A DNA stretch of 64,000 bases from Ochotona curzoniae (GCF_017591425.1 NW_024467120.1:3162001-3226000); one strand, 5' to 3'. Positions 20,169 through 31,230 are shown, counted from the stretch's first letter. Notes: generated from the letters alone by a model not told the origin. Made by a program: numbers and translations.

Positions 20169-21104
20169 ATGATAATTTCTTATCCGTCTCCCTTGCTATG
20201 GAGTCTAGAAAGCCAAAAAATGCCCTTCCTACAGTTCAGAACTCAAAAGTATTTTAGATTTATCAGCTAGACACACTCAGATGAGTCTTGAATTTAAACT
20301 GAGTCCAGTGGAAAGAGAGCAGCAGAGGCCAAAGTATCCATTCTACTGATATATCATCCAGCAGGTGCACATGACTGTGAGTCCAGCTAGACTGGTCATC
20401 AATGCCTGACTGCTGTGTCACAGCTAAACTCCCACTGAGAGAGCAGGTCTCTAATTCCGTAGCTTCCTGCTTGTGTCAAAGATAGCATATTACCTAGAGA
20501 GTAATTCCTCAGTGTTGTTCTGGGTGTCATCCCAAACACCTAGCCTGTAGCCTTTTCCATTCCTCTCTGCTGGTTTTTAAGCATATACTTTCTCAAATTC
20601 CTGTCTGCTTAACACGCTTGGAGTGAACTTTGCTATCAGCAACTGGCATTTAACAAATATACAAATAGTGAGTTTGTAGAACCTGTGAGATAAGCTAATG
20701 CAAACAGGTGGGTGATGCTCAGATGGTAAGGATATGCAGCTACAGGAGGAGAACTGGACCAGTAATGTGTGAGCTGACAGCATCTGGGTCTCAATGGATA
20801 AAATAACCAGGGGAGACAGTTCCAGAATTTAAAGGCTGTGGAAGGAAGATAACCAACAGGTAGGAAGTATAGCAGGAGGTGCTGATCTCATAGAATTCAG
20901 AAGCAGAAAGTTTCCTAAGAAGGGATCAGCACTGCAAATGCTTGCACAAGTCAGGAGTGCTGAGGACTGGGCATGTCTGGGCGGGATGGTCTTCCATAAC
21001 CCTGGGAGGAGCAGTTTTGTTTATAGCGACAGCAACAGGGTTCACATGAGAAGGATCCTGGAGTGCAAGAGAGATTAGGAAATTGATACCATGAAGAGAA
21101 GCAA
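20169..21104. other. unassigned non-coding sequence
   Basis: No exon or named repeat. 20770-21060 (GGAAGATAACCAACAGG, CAAGTCAGGAGTGCTGAGG) has the feel of very old repeat text but I cannot assign it. Confidence 0.35.
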
Positions 21105-21440
21105 TCTTTTTTTTAAAGGTTTATTTATTTTCATTGGAAAACAGATTTTACATAGAGAAGGAGAGATAGTGAAAGAACTTCCATCTGCTGGTTCACTCCC
21201 CATATGGCTGTGACAGCCAGAGTCAAGCTGGTCCGAAACCAGGAGCCAGGAACTTCTTCCAGGTCTCCCATGTGGGTGCAGGCTCCCAAGGCTTTGGGCC
21301 ATTCTCCTCTGCTTTTACCAGGCAGGGAGCTGGACGGGAAGTAGAGCAACCAGGATAGAAACCAGTATCCCTGTGGGATGCTCCTGCTTGGAGGTGAAGG
21401 ATTAGATAACAGAGGCATTGTGCAGGCTGCTGAGGGGAGG
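21105..21440 (-). mobile_element. C-type SINE, antisense
   Basis: TTTTTTTTAAAGGTTTATTT tail, GAACTTCCATCTGCTGGTTC, GAACTTCTTCCAGGTCTCCC, GAGCTGGACGGGAAGTAG, and a diverged head near ACAGAGGCATTGTGCAGGC. Forms a head-to-head pair with the sense SINE starting about 40 bases on. Confidence 0.88.
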
Positions 21441-21477
21441 TGATCTTTAAGAGAGATTTGAAGAAAAGAAATTTGGC

Positions 21478-21765
21478 AGAGCAGTTCAGATAATTGCTTG
21501 GGACACCCACGTCCCATACCAGAGTGCCTTGGTTTGATTTGTGGCTTCACTCCAATTCCAACTACCTGTTAATGCATGTCCAGGAAGGCAGCAGGTGCTT
21601 GGGCCTCTGGCTCCCATGTGGGAGACCTGGACTGACTTCCAGGCTCCAGGATTCGGAGTGGCTCAGCCCTGGTTATTGTGGGCATTTGGGAATGGACCAA
21701 CCAAATGGAAGAACTCTCTCTTTCACTTTCAGGCATTTTTTTTTTTTACAATTAATAAAATAACA
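21478..21765 (+). mobile_element. older C-type SINE, sense
   Basis: AGAGCAGTTCAGATAATTGC, CTTGGTTTGATTTGTGGC, CCTGTTAATGCATGTCCAGG, GGAGACCTGGACTGACTTCC and GGACCAACCAAATGGAAG, ending in poly-T/ATTAATAAAATAAC. Confidence 0.8.
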
Positions 21766-21828
21766 GGCATTTGATTCATTCCTTGGAGATTATTTAGATA
21801 ATCAAAAGAGAAAAGTTAGTTTTTGTTC

Positions 21829-21945
21829 ATTTTTAAAGTTTCATTTATTTAAAAGATGGAGAGAAGGTTAGAGAGAGATCTTCCATCTTCTGGTTCACTC
21901 TCCAAATGGCCTCAACATCTGGGGATAGGCCAGACTGAAACTCTT
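21829..21945 (-). mobile_element. C-type SINE 3' fragment, antisense
   Basis: TTTTTAAAGTTTCATTTATT, GAGAGAGATCTTCCATCTTC and CTCTCCAAATGGCCTCAACA match the antisense 3' third. The rest of the element is absent. Confidence 0.75.
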
Positions 21946-22583
21946 TCGCACCACGGGATGCCCTCTGCCACGACACAGCACAGCGAGAAGACACCAGCTG
22001 TGCTCTTCGGTCTTGGCTCTCCTAGCCTCCGGAATCGTGAACCAGATAGATTCCTGGGTGATAGGAATTTGTTGACATACAGGCTGATGGTGTTTACTGT
22101 TTTCGTGCAGTAGTTGAGTTCTCTTCCTGAGTTTGTAGAGGATGGAGAGAGTGGAGATGGTTTTCATGGTCACCCCAGCAATAAAAGCAGAGGACCATGG
22201 AACAGCCATCAGTGTGGTGAATTTACTTGGGATGAATGACCAGGAACCGACAGTGGGACCAACCTATCCAATTGTGAGAGTGTGTCTAATGGCCCTTAGA
22301 CACCTGCTCGCAACTGAGGAGCAAGCAGTCAGCTCCAGTTATCCAGGTTTGAGCTGTTTACAGGGAGCTGTTATGGAAGGACAATAGGCTGGGGACATGG
22401 ACAAGAGCTTAAGCCAGAGGTTCTCAGTGCTGGGAGGGGCACTACCACCCTGGGCCGGTGCCTGGAAGATGGGGAGTGTGGGGCTGGCACAGTGATGGAA
22501 AGCACTACTGGAGTTAGTAAACAGGAGCAAAGCGAGAAATGCTCAATGGACAAAAAGATCACGCCCAACAAATAATTCCCCAT

Positions 22584-22585
<2 letters not shown>
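21946..22585. other. unassigned non-coding sequence
   Basis: No gene. Positions 22409-22485 (CCAGAGGTTCTCAGTGCTGG) faintly resemble the end of a mammal-wide hAT element, too short to call. Confidence 0.35.

Positions 22586-22636
<51 letters not shown>
22586..22636 (+). repeat. (CA)n microsatellite
   Basis: An uninterrupted array of about 25 CA units follows CATCT. Long pure CA arrays are usually polymorphic. Confidence 0.97.
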
Positions 22637-22640
<4 letters not shown>

Positions 22641-24314
22641 AACACATCCATTGATAAATGATAAAATGGAAGGACAGTGGGCTCTAATTAAGCTGAATAG
22701 AGAAGAAGGTTAAGACTGCAGAGGAAAGAAAACAGACAGGTCAAAGTGCAGAAAGACCTAAGCAGATAAGGATCAATTGTTGGGGAGGAGTAGGCGTGCA
22801 AGCCAGAGTAAGCAGAGGTTAGCCACTGGGGCCAGACGGTGAGGGTCTAAGGAAGAGGGCTTAGCAATGTCTGGCAAATGATATTTTGTAACATTGATTG
22901 CTCCTGAAAAGACAATTCCTGCCCCGTTCTGATTGGACTTCCCAAGAAAACCTTCCATTAGACAAATAGATGTTGGGCTGGGTGCATTCTTTCATATTCC
23001 AAATAGGACTCAGCACCCCCAGAACAGAATGCACCAATGTGTGTCTTGCTTTGCAAATCTTCTCAGTATCTACTAGGGTATGCAGTAAGTGCAGTCTTTA
23101 CTTCCATCACACAGGCAGTGTGCACCTGCAGAGAGGGGGAAAGCCACCCTGCAGGTTTGATCCATCATCAGAGACTTAGCCAAGTGTGTTCTTGGGTGGG
23201 AGGGGGAGTAAGAATGTGAGCTGGGTGGGCTAGACTCTTTCCCCCTACCCCATGTCCAGTTGACTCTCAACCAGGATCGGTGTCTTTGCCAGGAAAAGGA
23301 AGCAGCTTGCCTTCCCTTCCTGACGCAGCCTGTGTCTGCATGAAAGTCTCTAGAGAGAAATGTGTTTGTACATTAAACTGGTAATTAAAGCTCCCCAATA
23401 AACCAAGGCTTGTTATTTAGCTCAAAGAGCTGCCTAGAGAGTGTCTGGCACCGTGTCAGGAGTCTGCTCGGCGCAGAACCGAGCCTGGAGTTGTCCCTTC
23501 CCCGGAGAAGGTCATGGCAGGGACCCAGGTTCTTGTTTATGTAGTGTTGAGGGAAGACCAGCCAGGCCTCACACTGCTCAGGTTTCATCTGGAAAGAGGC
23601 CATGTCAAGCACCGCGTTCAGTGAGCATTACAATGCTTTGTTGTTGGGATCTCAACAGACCTCGGGTGCCTGCCTCACACAGGTTAAAATTTCTCTGTGG
23701 GGAGGAAACCCAGTGCCGTCATTCTCACTGGATTGCAGGAGAACCTGTTGGATCCAAAGTTGAGACGAGGTAACACAGATCACTTCTTTCCCCTCTGGAC
23801 ACAACGGAGGTTGGTGGCTTGGACTACTCATTGCATTCATCATTTTTGCTGGGGCAGGGAAACATACTAGCTTAGCTACAAACAGAACTTGGGCTTTTGC
23901 AAAGCACCTGCACTTCTACCACTGCATTTTACTACAGGTGTTATTTCTTATCCAGATTAGGGACAATGTCAGTAGGAAAATGCACAACCACACATGCTGA
24001 TTTTATCAACAACTTCCCATGTACCCGACACTATTCTAAGTGCATCGCAATCAGGGTGGTTGCTGGAAACAAGGAAGTCAAGAGTACAGGAAAGATCATG
24101 GGTTTGCTTTGCACCTGTTGTCCTTCATGTGCTTGCTTGGGGAGCCTCTGGACAGCGTGCTTTGCACAGTTGCTGCTAGGAACACCTTGCTCCTAAACAA
24201 CTCATTCTAACTTTCTTCAGCACTCTTGCCATGACTTTCAAGATTTTCCAAGATCTAGCTCCTTCTCTGAGTTGTTCTGCATAATCCAAGTCACTGTAAT
24301 TAACAACACTTGAA
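22637..24314. other. unassigned non-coding sequence
   Basis: No exon or RNA gene seen. Weak mammal-wide repeat resemblance at 23990-24040 (CTTCCCATGTACCCGACACT, an L2/MIR-like phrase) is noted but not called. Frames at 23441-23773 and 23897-24196 have no domain. Confidence 0.4.
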
Positions 24315-24612
24315 CAGGCATTTGGCCTAGTGGTGAAGAGGATGCTTGGGATGCCCTACATTCCATATCAATTGCCCGAGTCTGAGCCCTGCCTTTGCCC
24401 CAGATGTGCACTTCCTGCTGGTGTGCAGGAAGTGGGGAGGCAGCAGGTGAGGGCTCAAGTGCTTGGATTGCTGCCGTCAAGGTGATCTGTAGAGGTTCCC
24501 AGCACTTGGCTGCGCCCTGGCCCAGAATCAACTACTGCACGCATTTGATGAGTAAACTAACAAATGGGAGATCCTTCTCTACTCTCACTCTGTGTACCCC
24601 TAAATAAAGAAA
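24315..24612 (+). mobile_element. old C-type SINE, sense
   Basis: GCATTTGGCCTAGTGGTGAA, GAGTCTGAGCCCTGCC, GGAGGCAGCAGGTGAGGGC, GAGTAAACTAACAAATGGG and CCCTAAATAAAGAAATACC. Diverged but in order. Confidence 0.75.
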
Positions 24613-24739
24613 TACCTAAGTAAATGAGTAATAGTAACAAGACTAATGAGGCATGCCTATGTGGTGGCTGAGCAGTCTCTAGGCTGCTAGCTAATGCTAT
24701 TCTGTTAGCTAATGCTCACAACACAATGAGGTGGGTGGA

Positions 24740-24845
24740 AGTAATACTAGTAGTCGTAGTAGCAATAGTATTAATAGTAGTATTAGTAGTAGTAGCAGTA
24801 GTAATAGTAGCAGTGACAGTAGTAGTAGCAGCAGTAGTGGTAATA
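24740..24845 (+). repeat. imperfect TAG/TAC trinucleotide array
   Basis: About 100 bases built on TAGTAG, AATAGTAG and GCAGTAG variants with interruptions such as TCG, TTA and GACAG. The frame across it reads Val/Ile/Ala and is a repeat artefact. Confidence 0.95.
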
Positions 24846-24935
24846 TTCCAGTTTGCAGATCAGCACGTTGAGGCACAAAGTGATACTTCTGAGGTCACAC
24901 AGCTAGTAAGTCATGGCTGGGTTATATAGCTCAGT
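24846..24935 (+). mobile_element. MIR fragment
   Basis: GATCAGCACGTTGAGGCAC, then TCTGAGGTCACACAGCTAGT and AAGTCATGGCTGGGTTA match the MIR core (AAACTGAGGCACAGAG, AAGGTCACACAGCTAGTAAG). MIR is a mammal-wide, long-inactive tRNA-derived SINE. The TAG array lies where the MIR's 'TATTATTATCC' region would be, so it probably grew from it. Confidence 0.8.
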
Positions 24936-24983
24936 GATCTGGTGCCACGCTTCCTATTATTTTGTTTTGTTTTATTGTGTTGT

Positions 24984-25272
24984 ATTTTAGGTTTATTTAA
25001 ATGACAGGATGCCAGATAGAGAAGATGAGACAGAGCAAGAAAGAGATCTTACACACACACATTTTTTTACTTACATAGTGACAATATTTGAAACCAGGAG
25101 TCAGAAACTTCATCCTGGCCTCCTTTATGAATGACAGGAGCCCAGGTTCCTATCACATCACCTGCCGCCTTCCTAGGAGCATTAGCAAGGAGCTGGATGA
25201 AGGAGCAGAGAAGCTAGGACTTGAACTGGTGCCTCACTATGGGATGCCATGTTGCACCACAACACCAGCCTC
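24984..25272 (-). mobile_element. old C-type SINE, antisense
   Basis: TTTTAGGTTTATTTAAATGA, ACCAGGAGTCAGAAACTTC, GGAGCTGGATGAAGGAGCAG, GGTGCCTCACTATGGGATGC and CACCACAACACCAGCCTCC in antisense order. An ACACACACATTTTTT interruption replaces part of the 3' end. Confidence 0.8.
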
Positions 25273-26104
25273 CTTGAGGTTTCTGTTTTAATTCCCTCAT
25301 GGGCCATGGGGCTCTTTATGCCAGGCTTGGAACCAAGATGAGAAACACAGGGTTGGCAGCGCAAGCTGACACCTGCTCTGCTGAAGACTCCAAGAGGTTG
25401 ACTGACTCAGCCTCCCGGCTCCAAGTTCCTGGGTATTTCCCTATGCCATGTTGTCACTCCAAGTCCGGTGTGCAAAATTGAAAACCAGAGCATGCCATGA
25501 GAAGTAGAACCCAACTTTTTCTTTTTGTTGAGTCAAGCTTTAGGGACTTGCAGAGCTGCTAATTACAATTCACTTTTCAGGTTCCAGATGGGGAGGAAGC
25601 CGCCATCTGCTTGTCCCTCCTACCCTAACAGGTAGCCAGGACAGGACATCTGTGTCAGACTTCAGGGATCACAGCCTGCTTCCCCCAGCTCTGCTGTCTA
25701 GGTCCTGGCTACCTGACTTGGGCCTCCACATGTTGCTGACTTGGGCTTCCTGAAGGGAGCTGATCTTGGGGTATGCTCAACCTATCTTGGAAGATTAAAC
25801 ACATGATTACACATGCGGCACCAAGGAGAATGAGACAAAGGTTCTGCTTCTGCCAGCAATGAGTATTTTTGACGTTGGCTTGCTCAGGCCCAGGCATCCT
25901 AGTTTGCTCCCACTGCAGCCCAACTGTTTGTTTAACTAAATAAGGAATTTCTGAAATTGGCTCGGAAAAGCCATGAATCATCAGTTTGATGTATTGTCAA
26001 TATTGTCTTACCCATAAAATTATCTCTGTAGCCTTATTTTGGAGGGTTAGAATTTAAGAAACTAAAATTAAAACAGAACACCTTGCTTATGCTCAAAGCA
26101 TTGG
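25273..26104. other. unassigned non-coding sequence
   Basis: No exon or repeat recognised. Position 25557-25570 holds GCTAATTACAATTC, a homeodomain-type site in isolation. Otherwise featureless. Confidence 0.4.
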
Positions 26105-26425
26105 TGGTGGGGCTGATGTTGTGTAATGGGTTAATCCTCCATAGCATGCTTATGAGCTCCAGTTTGAATCCTAGTTGTTCTGCTTCTCATCCAGTGTCCT
26201 GCTAACGCACCTGGGAAAGCACAGGAGGTGGCTCAGGTGCTTGTGCCCCTGCCACACACATGGGGAATCTGGATGGAGCGCCATGTTCCTGATTTCAGTC
26301 TGGCCCATCCTTGGCCATTGTGGCCATATGGGGAGCGAACCAGCAGATAGAAGATCTCTCTCTGGTTCTCTCTCTCTCTCTCACTCTGTAACTCTAGCCT
26401 TCAAATAAACAAATACTTAAAAATA
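26105..26425 (+). mobile_element. older C-type SINE, sense
   Basis: GTGGGGCTGATGTTGTG, GTTTGAATCCTAGTTGTTC, GCACCTGGGAAAGCACAGG, GGAGCGAACCAGCAGATAGA and a tail CTTCAAATAAACAAATAC following a CTCTCT run. Confidence 0.82.
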
Positions 26426-27120
26426 AAAAACTGATGAAAATGATAAAAATAAAAGACGGGGAGCTTCTTAAAGAGAGGATCAACATTGCCAAGGGCATCC
26501 TCCACAGCACCTGTACCCAGGATGGGAACTGCCGGCCACACCTAATGCTGATCACGTTTGAAGTAACCCATGCACAAAGGCTAACCCATGTTTCGGACAA
26601 TCACATTGTGAGACTTGAAATGCCAAGATGGTATCAAGGGTCTGATATCATGAGTCAGAAATCACGGGCACTGGGAGGAAGCCTATTTCCCTCCCACTTG
26701 AAAGTTGCCCAGTGAGCTAACACACACCCCATGGTAAACACCAGCATGCTCAGAGCTCTGGGAAGCATGGCACCACACACGACGGCCCTGCATTTAGAAA
26801 GGGCCAGCTCAAGTTAGACTGCACACTGTCCTCCCCAGGAAGCTGCTGGACACTCTGATGCCAGCACCCAGGTTCTTATCTGATCCTTCTGAGGTGGGGC
26901 AGGGTGGGACAGGGTGGGACAATTGTCCTTATTGGCATGGGTCTTGGGATTTTCAGGACTAGAATTTTCCAGTACTAAAATGAAGGGCAGTTCACAAATC
27001 CAAGACCAATTGGTCACACTGGCTGAAGATATTTCTAAAGATTCTCCTGTGTTGTTAGGGGTGAGAACCAATACATGGTCCACATGCTCTAAACTTTGTG
27101 GGTTTTTGTTTTGTTTTGTT
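26426..27120. other. unassigned non-coding sequence
   Basis: No gene. Contains a short direct repeat AGGGTGGGAC at about 26900-26920. Nothing else stands out. Confidence 0.4.
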
Positions 27121-27760
27121 TTAATTTAAAAAGCTGTTCATTTGAGAGACAGAGAAAGTATGTGTGCTTGAGAGAGGTGTCTCACTCATTGGCTCACTTC
27201 TTTTTTTTTTTTTTAAGACTTATTTATTTTATTACAAAGTCAGAGGAGAAGGAAAGATAGAGAGGAAGATCTCCCGTCTGATGATTCACTCCCCCAAGTG
27301 ACTGCAATGGCCGGTGCTGTGCCAGTCCGAAGCCAGGAACCAGGAACCTCTTCCAGGTCTCCCACACAGGTGCAGGGTCCCAAAGCTTTGGGTCGTCCTC
27401 GACTGCTTTCCCAGGCCACAGGCAGAGAGCTGGATGGGAAGTGGAGCTGCCAGGATTAGAACTGGTGCCCACATGGGATCCTGGCGCTTTTAAGATGAGG
27501 ACTTCAGCTGCTAGGCCATGCTGCTGGGCCCCATTGGCTCACTCCTTAAATGCCTGCAATGGTCATAGGCTAGACTGGGAACTCAATCCAGGCATCCACA
27601 TGAGTGGCAGAAGACTAATCACTTGAACCAGCACTTGCTGCCCCCTGGAGTCTGCAACCATGGGTAGCTGGACTCCGAAGTGAGAGCTGGGAATTGAACA
27701 CAGGCAGCAATGTAGATTGCAGGATTCATAACCACTGGGCTAAAAGTTCTCCTAAATGAT
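27121..27760 (-). mobile_element. old C-type SINE, antisense, split by a younger SINE
   Basis: The left piece (27121-27200) has TTAATTTAAAAAGCTG and CTCACTCATTGGCTCAC; the right piece (27532-27760) resumes with CATTGGCTCACTCC, GCCTGCAATGGTCATAGGC, GAATTGAACACAGGCAGC and AACCACTGGGC. The gap between them is filled exactly by a younger SINE. Confidence 0.8.
27201..27531 (-). mobile_element. young C-type SINE, antisense, with ~13-bp TSD
   Basis: Poly-T followed by AAGACTTATTTATTTTATTA, GAAGATCTCCCGTCTGATG, CAATGGCCGGTGCTGTGCC, GGTGCCCACATGGGATCC and head GCTAGGCCATGCTGCTGGGC. The target-site duplication CATTGGCTCACT lies at 27187 and 27532, and is host SINE sequence, so the relative age is unambiguous. 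Confidence 0.96.
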
Positions 27761-28527
27761 CTCAGCTTCAACTCACTTGCTGAGGACAAGTCCCGACAAA
27801 ACACTCTTCAGCAGAGAATTCATCAATAATGTTGATGATGATGGCAATAACAACAACAACAATAATAATGTCTTTTGTAAATGACAAACCTTGGCCACAT
27901 GGGACCCTTCTCTCCCATTCTGGGAACCCAGAGGAGCCACCATACCCAGGGAGCACTGGTTGTTTTTCAACTTTCACTGGACTGGAATCCACCCACTGTG
28001 AAAGTGAGGAAGGAACACTGAGTTGATTATTTTACAGTGAAAGAAAACTCTGGGGAAAAATGGTTTGCTCGGAAGCCCAGTCTTGCAAACTGGGTCACTG
28101 CGAGCTGCATACGTCATCAGGCCTAGCCGCCAGGAAATACCAGGCAAATCAGGTATTCTGCTTTCCTCATTTTCCAGTTGGCTTTCAGCTGACTTGTTTA
28201 CAAGTCTGGTAATAATGTCTTGCTTGTGTTCCAGCCACCTTCCTCTTAGATTGCCCAGCCTTGGGAGTGGAAGAAGAATGCGCATAGCTAAGAAACTTTC
28301 CCATGTGTGATGGTTTTTCGACCCTGAAGCCCTCTTAAATCAACTGGGGAGCTTAAAAAGGCAGGAGCCCCAGCCTATCTCCAAATCCAATGAAGAGAAC
28401 AGTCTGCAGAGGTGGGAGCAAGGCGGTATTTTCCAAAGGCTCCTTGGCTGGTTGTGCTGTGGAGCTGAGAACTGGCAGTCACCATGGTGGAGCCATGGCT
28501 CTCCAATGCCACGCCAGCTGCACCAGC
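27761..28527. other. unassigned non-coding sequence
   Basis: A short imperfect (AAC/AAT)n patch occurs at 27826-27875. The text at 28320-28470 (AACTGGGGAGCTTAAAAAGG) loosely resembles a hAT relic like the next feature. No exon. Confidence 0.4.
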
Positions 28528-28645
28528 CTTATCTGACCACTTGGCAGAAATGCAAATTCTCAGGCTCCACCCTGGAGTTGGTGGGTGCCAGTGCTTTAAC
28601 AGCCTTCTAGGCGGTTCTCATACATGATAAGGTTTGAGAGCCAAT
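28528..28645 (-). mobile_element. MER5A-like hAT fragment
   Basis: CAGAAATGCAAATTCTCAGG, CTCCACCCTGGAGTTGG, GGCGGTTCTCATACATGATA and AAGGTTTGAGAGCC follow the MER5A order (non-autonomous Charlie-type hAT). Strand is uncertain. Confidence 0.7.
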
Positions 28646-28799
28646 CTAAATGACAGGCTGGGTTTCTTTTCTCTCCCCACCTATTGAGATGGTTCAACTG
28701 TGAGCAGTTGCCTCTAACTTCTTTGTCTATAGCAAAACCCAAATCACTCTTTTTCACAACTCAGTAATGCTAGTCATGATAGTTCCTGGCTTACCCAGG

Positions 28800-28801
<2 letters not shown>

Positions 28802-28838
<37 letters not shown>
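28802..28838 (+). repeat. (CA)n microsatellite
   Basis: A pure CA array of about 18 units after GGATT, ending in CACCACC. Confidence 0.97.
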
Positions 28839-28859
28839 ACCTCTGGGTCATTCTTTGTT

Positions 28860-29320
28860 TCTGACCTGGGAATCAACAAAGCAAACTAATGCTATAGCAG
28901 TAGAGACAGAGTCTTCATTCCCTGTAATTACGTCATGGGCTTTAACATTAGTTTATTAGGTAAGGTTTTCTGATGCTTACTCCTCTTTCTGTATCTATTA
29001 AGCTTAGAGCTATCAGGCGAAAAAGAATAAAACAAATGTCCCCAACAGATTTAATTAAAGAGAAAGATGGGGTTGGAGTTACCTACAGAAATCTATGCTA
29101 TTGTAGAAGGGGTATTTGCTGTGTAGAGCTGTGGGCAGAGAACCTAAATTCCCTCTAATTACCCAGGGTTAAGGAAAACACCAGGGAGAAGAAGCCAAAG
29201 AGCGGAGTCAGCAGCAATCTGAAGCCAGAGAAGTGACAACAAAGACAATGTGTTTTCCCCCTCTGCAGGGTTATTTATGTTTTACGATCTGAGAGCGTTT
29301 GGTCCAAGTTACCAAGTAGG
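28860..29320. promoter_or_regulatory. repeat-free block with homeodomain-type sites (candidate element)
   Basis: No transposon is recognised here. TAATTA occurs at 28925-28930 and 29156-29161, both in the context TTCCCT(G/C)TAATTAC, and TTAATTAA at 29051-29058. The first overlaps ATTACGTCAT (28927-28936), an ATF/CREB or NFIL3-like site. Such clustering is compatible with a distal enhancer, but short A/T-rich motifs are frequent by chance. This is inference only. Confidence 0.25.
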
Positions 29321-29474
29321 AAAAGTTCGGAGTTTCATCCCCTCCTGCCTTCCCTTCCAGTTTGTGGAACCAAGTCACAGGAAAAACCAACTGACTCTGT
29401 ATATATATTTGTAGGTTTCTTACCATTGGAGCACCTAGAATGTTGTCTTTTTTAAAATAAATATGAAAAAAATA

Positions 29475-29785
29475 TTTGCTCTAGAGTGGACATTGTGGCA
29501 CATGGGATTATACTACTACAAGTTAGGATGCGGGCGTCGCACGTTGGATGCAGTTGGAGTTTCTGCTTCCCTGCTTCTGATCCAGCTTCCTGCTAATGTG
29601 CACTTTAGGGCATGGCAGGTCATGACTCTCCTGGCAGGTCCCTGCCACCCATGTGGGTGGGCCAGATGGAATTCCAGCTCCTGGCTTCAGCTTTGCTAAG
29701 CCTCAGCTACTACAGGCACTTGTGGAGTCAACTAGTGGATGGAAAATCTCTCTCTCCTCCCTGCTGTTCTTTCAAGTACATACAA
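29475..29785 (+). mobile_element. old C-type SINE, sense
   Basis: GTGGACATTGTGGCACATGG, GGATGCAGTTGGAGTTTC, CAGCTTCCTGCTAATGTGC, GGTGGGCCAGATGGAATTCC and GTGGATGGAAAATCTC, ending in TTCAAGTACATAC. Confidence 0.78.
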
Positions 29786-29849
29786 ATTTAAGGAAAAAGC
29801 AATTAAGAAAAAGGTGCTAACATTTATTCACACAATTAAACATATGATA

Positions 29850-29992
29850 CATTTTAATTTTCCTAATAACACTTTGAAGTAAGTATCTTTGGCTCCAATG
29901 GGAAAACTGAGGATCAGAGATATTAAGTAAACCACTTACCTGTTCAATAACAGCTCAGATTCTGATTCAAGTCTGCTCAACCCTAAGACCTT
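29850..29992 (+). mobile_element. MIR fragment
   Basis: TTCCTAATAACACTTTGAAG, AATGGGAAAACTGAGGATCA, GAGATATTAAGTAAACCACT match the MIR core order (CCTCACAACAACCC, AAACTGAGGCTCAGAG, GTTAAGTAACTTGCC). Confidence 0.8.
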
Positions 29993-30067
29993 TGCTTGCT
30001 TCCCTGGCTGGAGGTTAGACTTGAGTAAGCCAGCTGGCAGTTCCACATCAACTACAACACAAACAGT

Positions 30068-31230
30068 CCAGAACTGCACTCCGAGTGGAGACACTGTTAG
30101 GGACCAATTCTCTACAGTGTTTCTACTCGTCTATACTTAACATCTACCCCTGTCAGAGCCATCAGGGGAATAAGGGAGGGTTCCTTTGCTGGAGAGCTAC
30201 TCCCACAGGAGAGCCTGGGCTGGGATGGGGGCAGACCAGACTAGACAGGGCTACAATACCTGTGTGCCTCATGTGTACTAGATCAGGGAAAAGCCAGGAA
30301 GGGCTTTTATTATTCCTACTGGTGCAAACAAAATTAGAGTGGGTGAGGGTTGTTTGGGCTTAGCCACAGCATCAGCTGGCAGAAGCTGGCACTGGGGGCT
30401 AGTTCTATCAAGTCAAACCACAGAACTATCTGGAGAGTGCATAATCTGGAAGTGGGAGAGGCCTGGGAGGGAAATAGTGGACTCATCCCTCTTGGGTTAC
30501 CACTTCCCCTGGAGGGCATAAAAATAGGACAGGGGCTGGGGTGGAATGGGGTGTGGGACAGACTGGACTACTGCTACACATACTGGAAAACCAGGGTAGG
30601 GGGCGGGCCTGGTGGGGGTTATTGCAGGTCGCTCCAACTAGGCTGCAGCTCCCACTGGCTTATGTGAGGGCCAAGTATGTGCTGGGCAGAACCAGGCTGG
30701 ACTGCAACACCCATTGGTTCCAGTGGAAGTCGGGTCTGAAAACAGAACCAACCCAGCGATCACAACCACCAGCTGATTGGGGCGATGGACTGAGCCGGGC
30801 CCTGTACTTGCTAGCACATACAAGAATCTGCTTTGAGCACACCTCAGACAAAGTTTCTTTGGAGATCTCCCCAGTCAAAATGCTGGACTCAGAACCCTAA
30901 CCAAGAAAAGAGAGAAGACAGAACAGGTCAACCAGCCATCTCAGCTATGATGGACTATGTTAGTCAGTGGATTCTTCAAAGATCTCACAGTGCTTGGAGT
31001 GGCAAGATTGACAGCGATTCATAACTGTTGAAATATCAAAACCACTTGAGCAAGAACCTCAGAGCATATCCTACATCCGGGACCTGGGGAGGGTGGGAAA
31101 TTGGGTGGGCCTTCTCCCTTAATACCCCCCTTTAAACATGAAGAAAACAATATGGAAAAAATACTAGTCTTACCCACTTTCCTGTAGCCCTTGAACCTTT
31201 TTACTCTTAAAAAAAAAGAAAGAAAGAAAG
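30068..31230 (+). mobile_element. lagomorph-type L1, 5'-truncated, 3' UTR only
   Basis: A GC-rich, non-coding stretch that ends TGTAGCCCTTGAACC and then AAAAAAAAAGAAAGAAAGAA (31209-31230) is the 3' UTR of an L1. A second, independent copy of its last 400 bases lies antisense at 46480-46885 and aligns through CTCACAGTGCTTGGAGTGG, GAGATTGGCAGC-like and CTTACCCACTTTCCTGTAGC text. The body is internally repetitive, with related blocks near 30231, 30562 and 30688 built around CAGACTGGACTACTG. ORF2 is absent, so the copy was 5'-truncated at insertion. The left boundary is approximate, and predicted frames here are not genes. Confidence 0.8.

Noticed and set aside
24726..24929. Val/Ile-rich frame
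   Set aside because: It is the imperfect TAG array read in frame.
11461..28838. CA arrays (11461, 22586, 28802) considered as a CRISPR-like or regulated repeat set
   Set aside because: They are simple dinucleotide microsatellites with no spacers or repeat units of fixed length; no CRISPR structure exists in the window.
30085..30900. Plus-strand frames of 92-119 codons
   Set aside because: They lie in the L1 3' UTR, which is non-coding.
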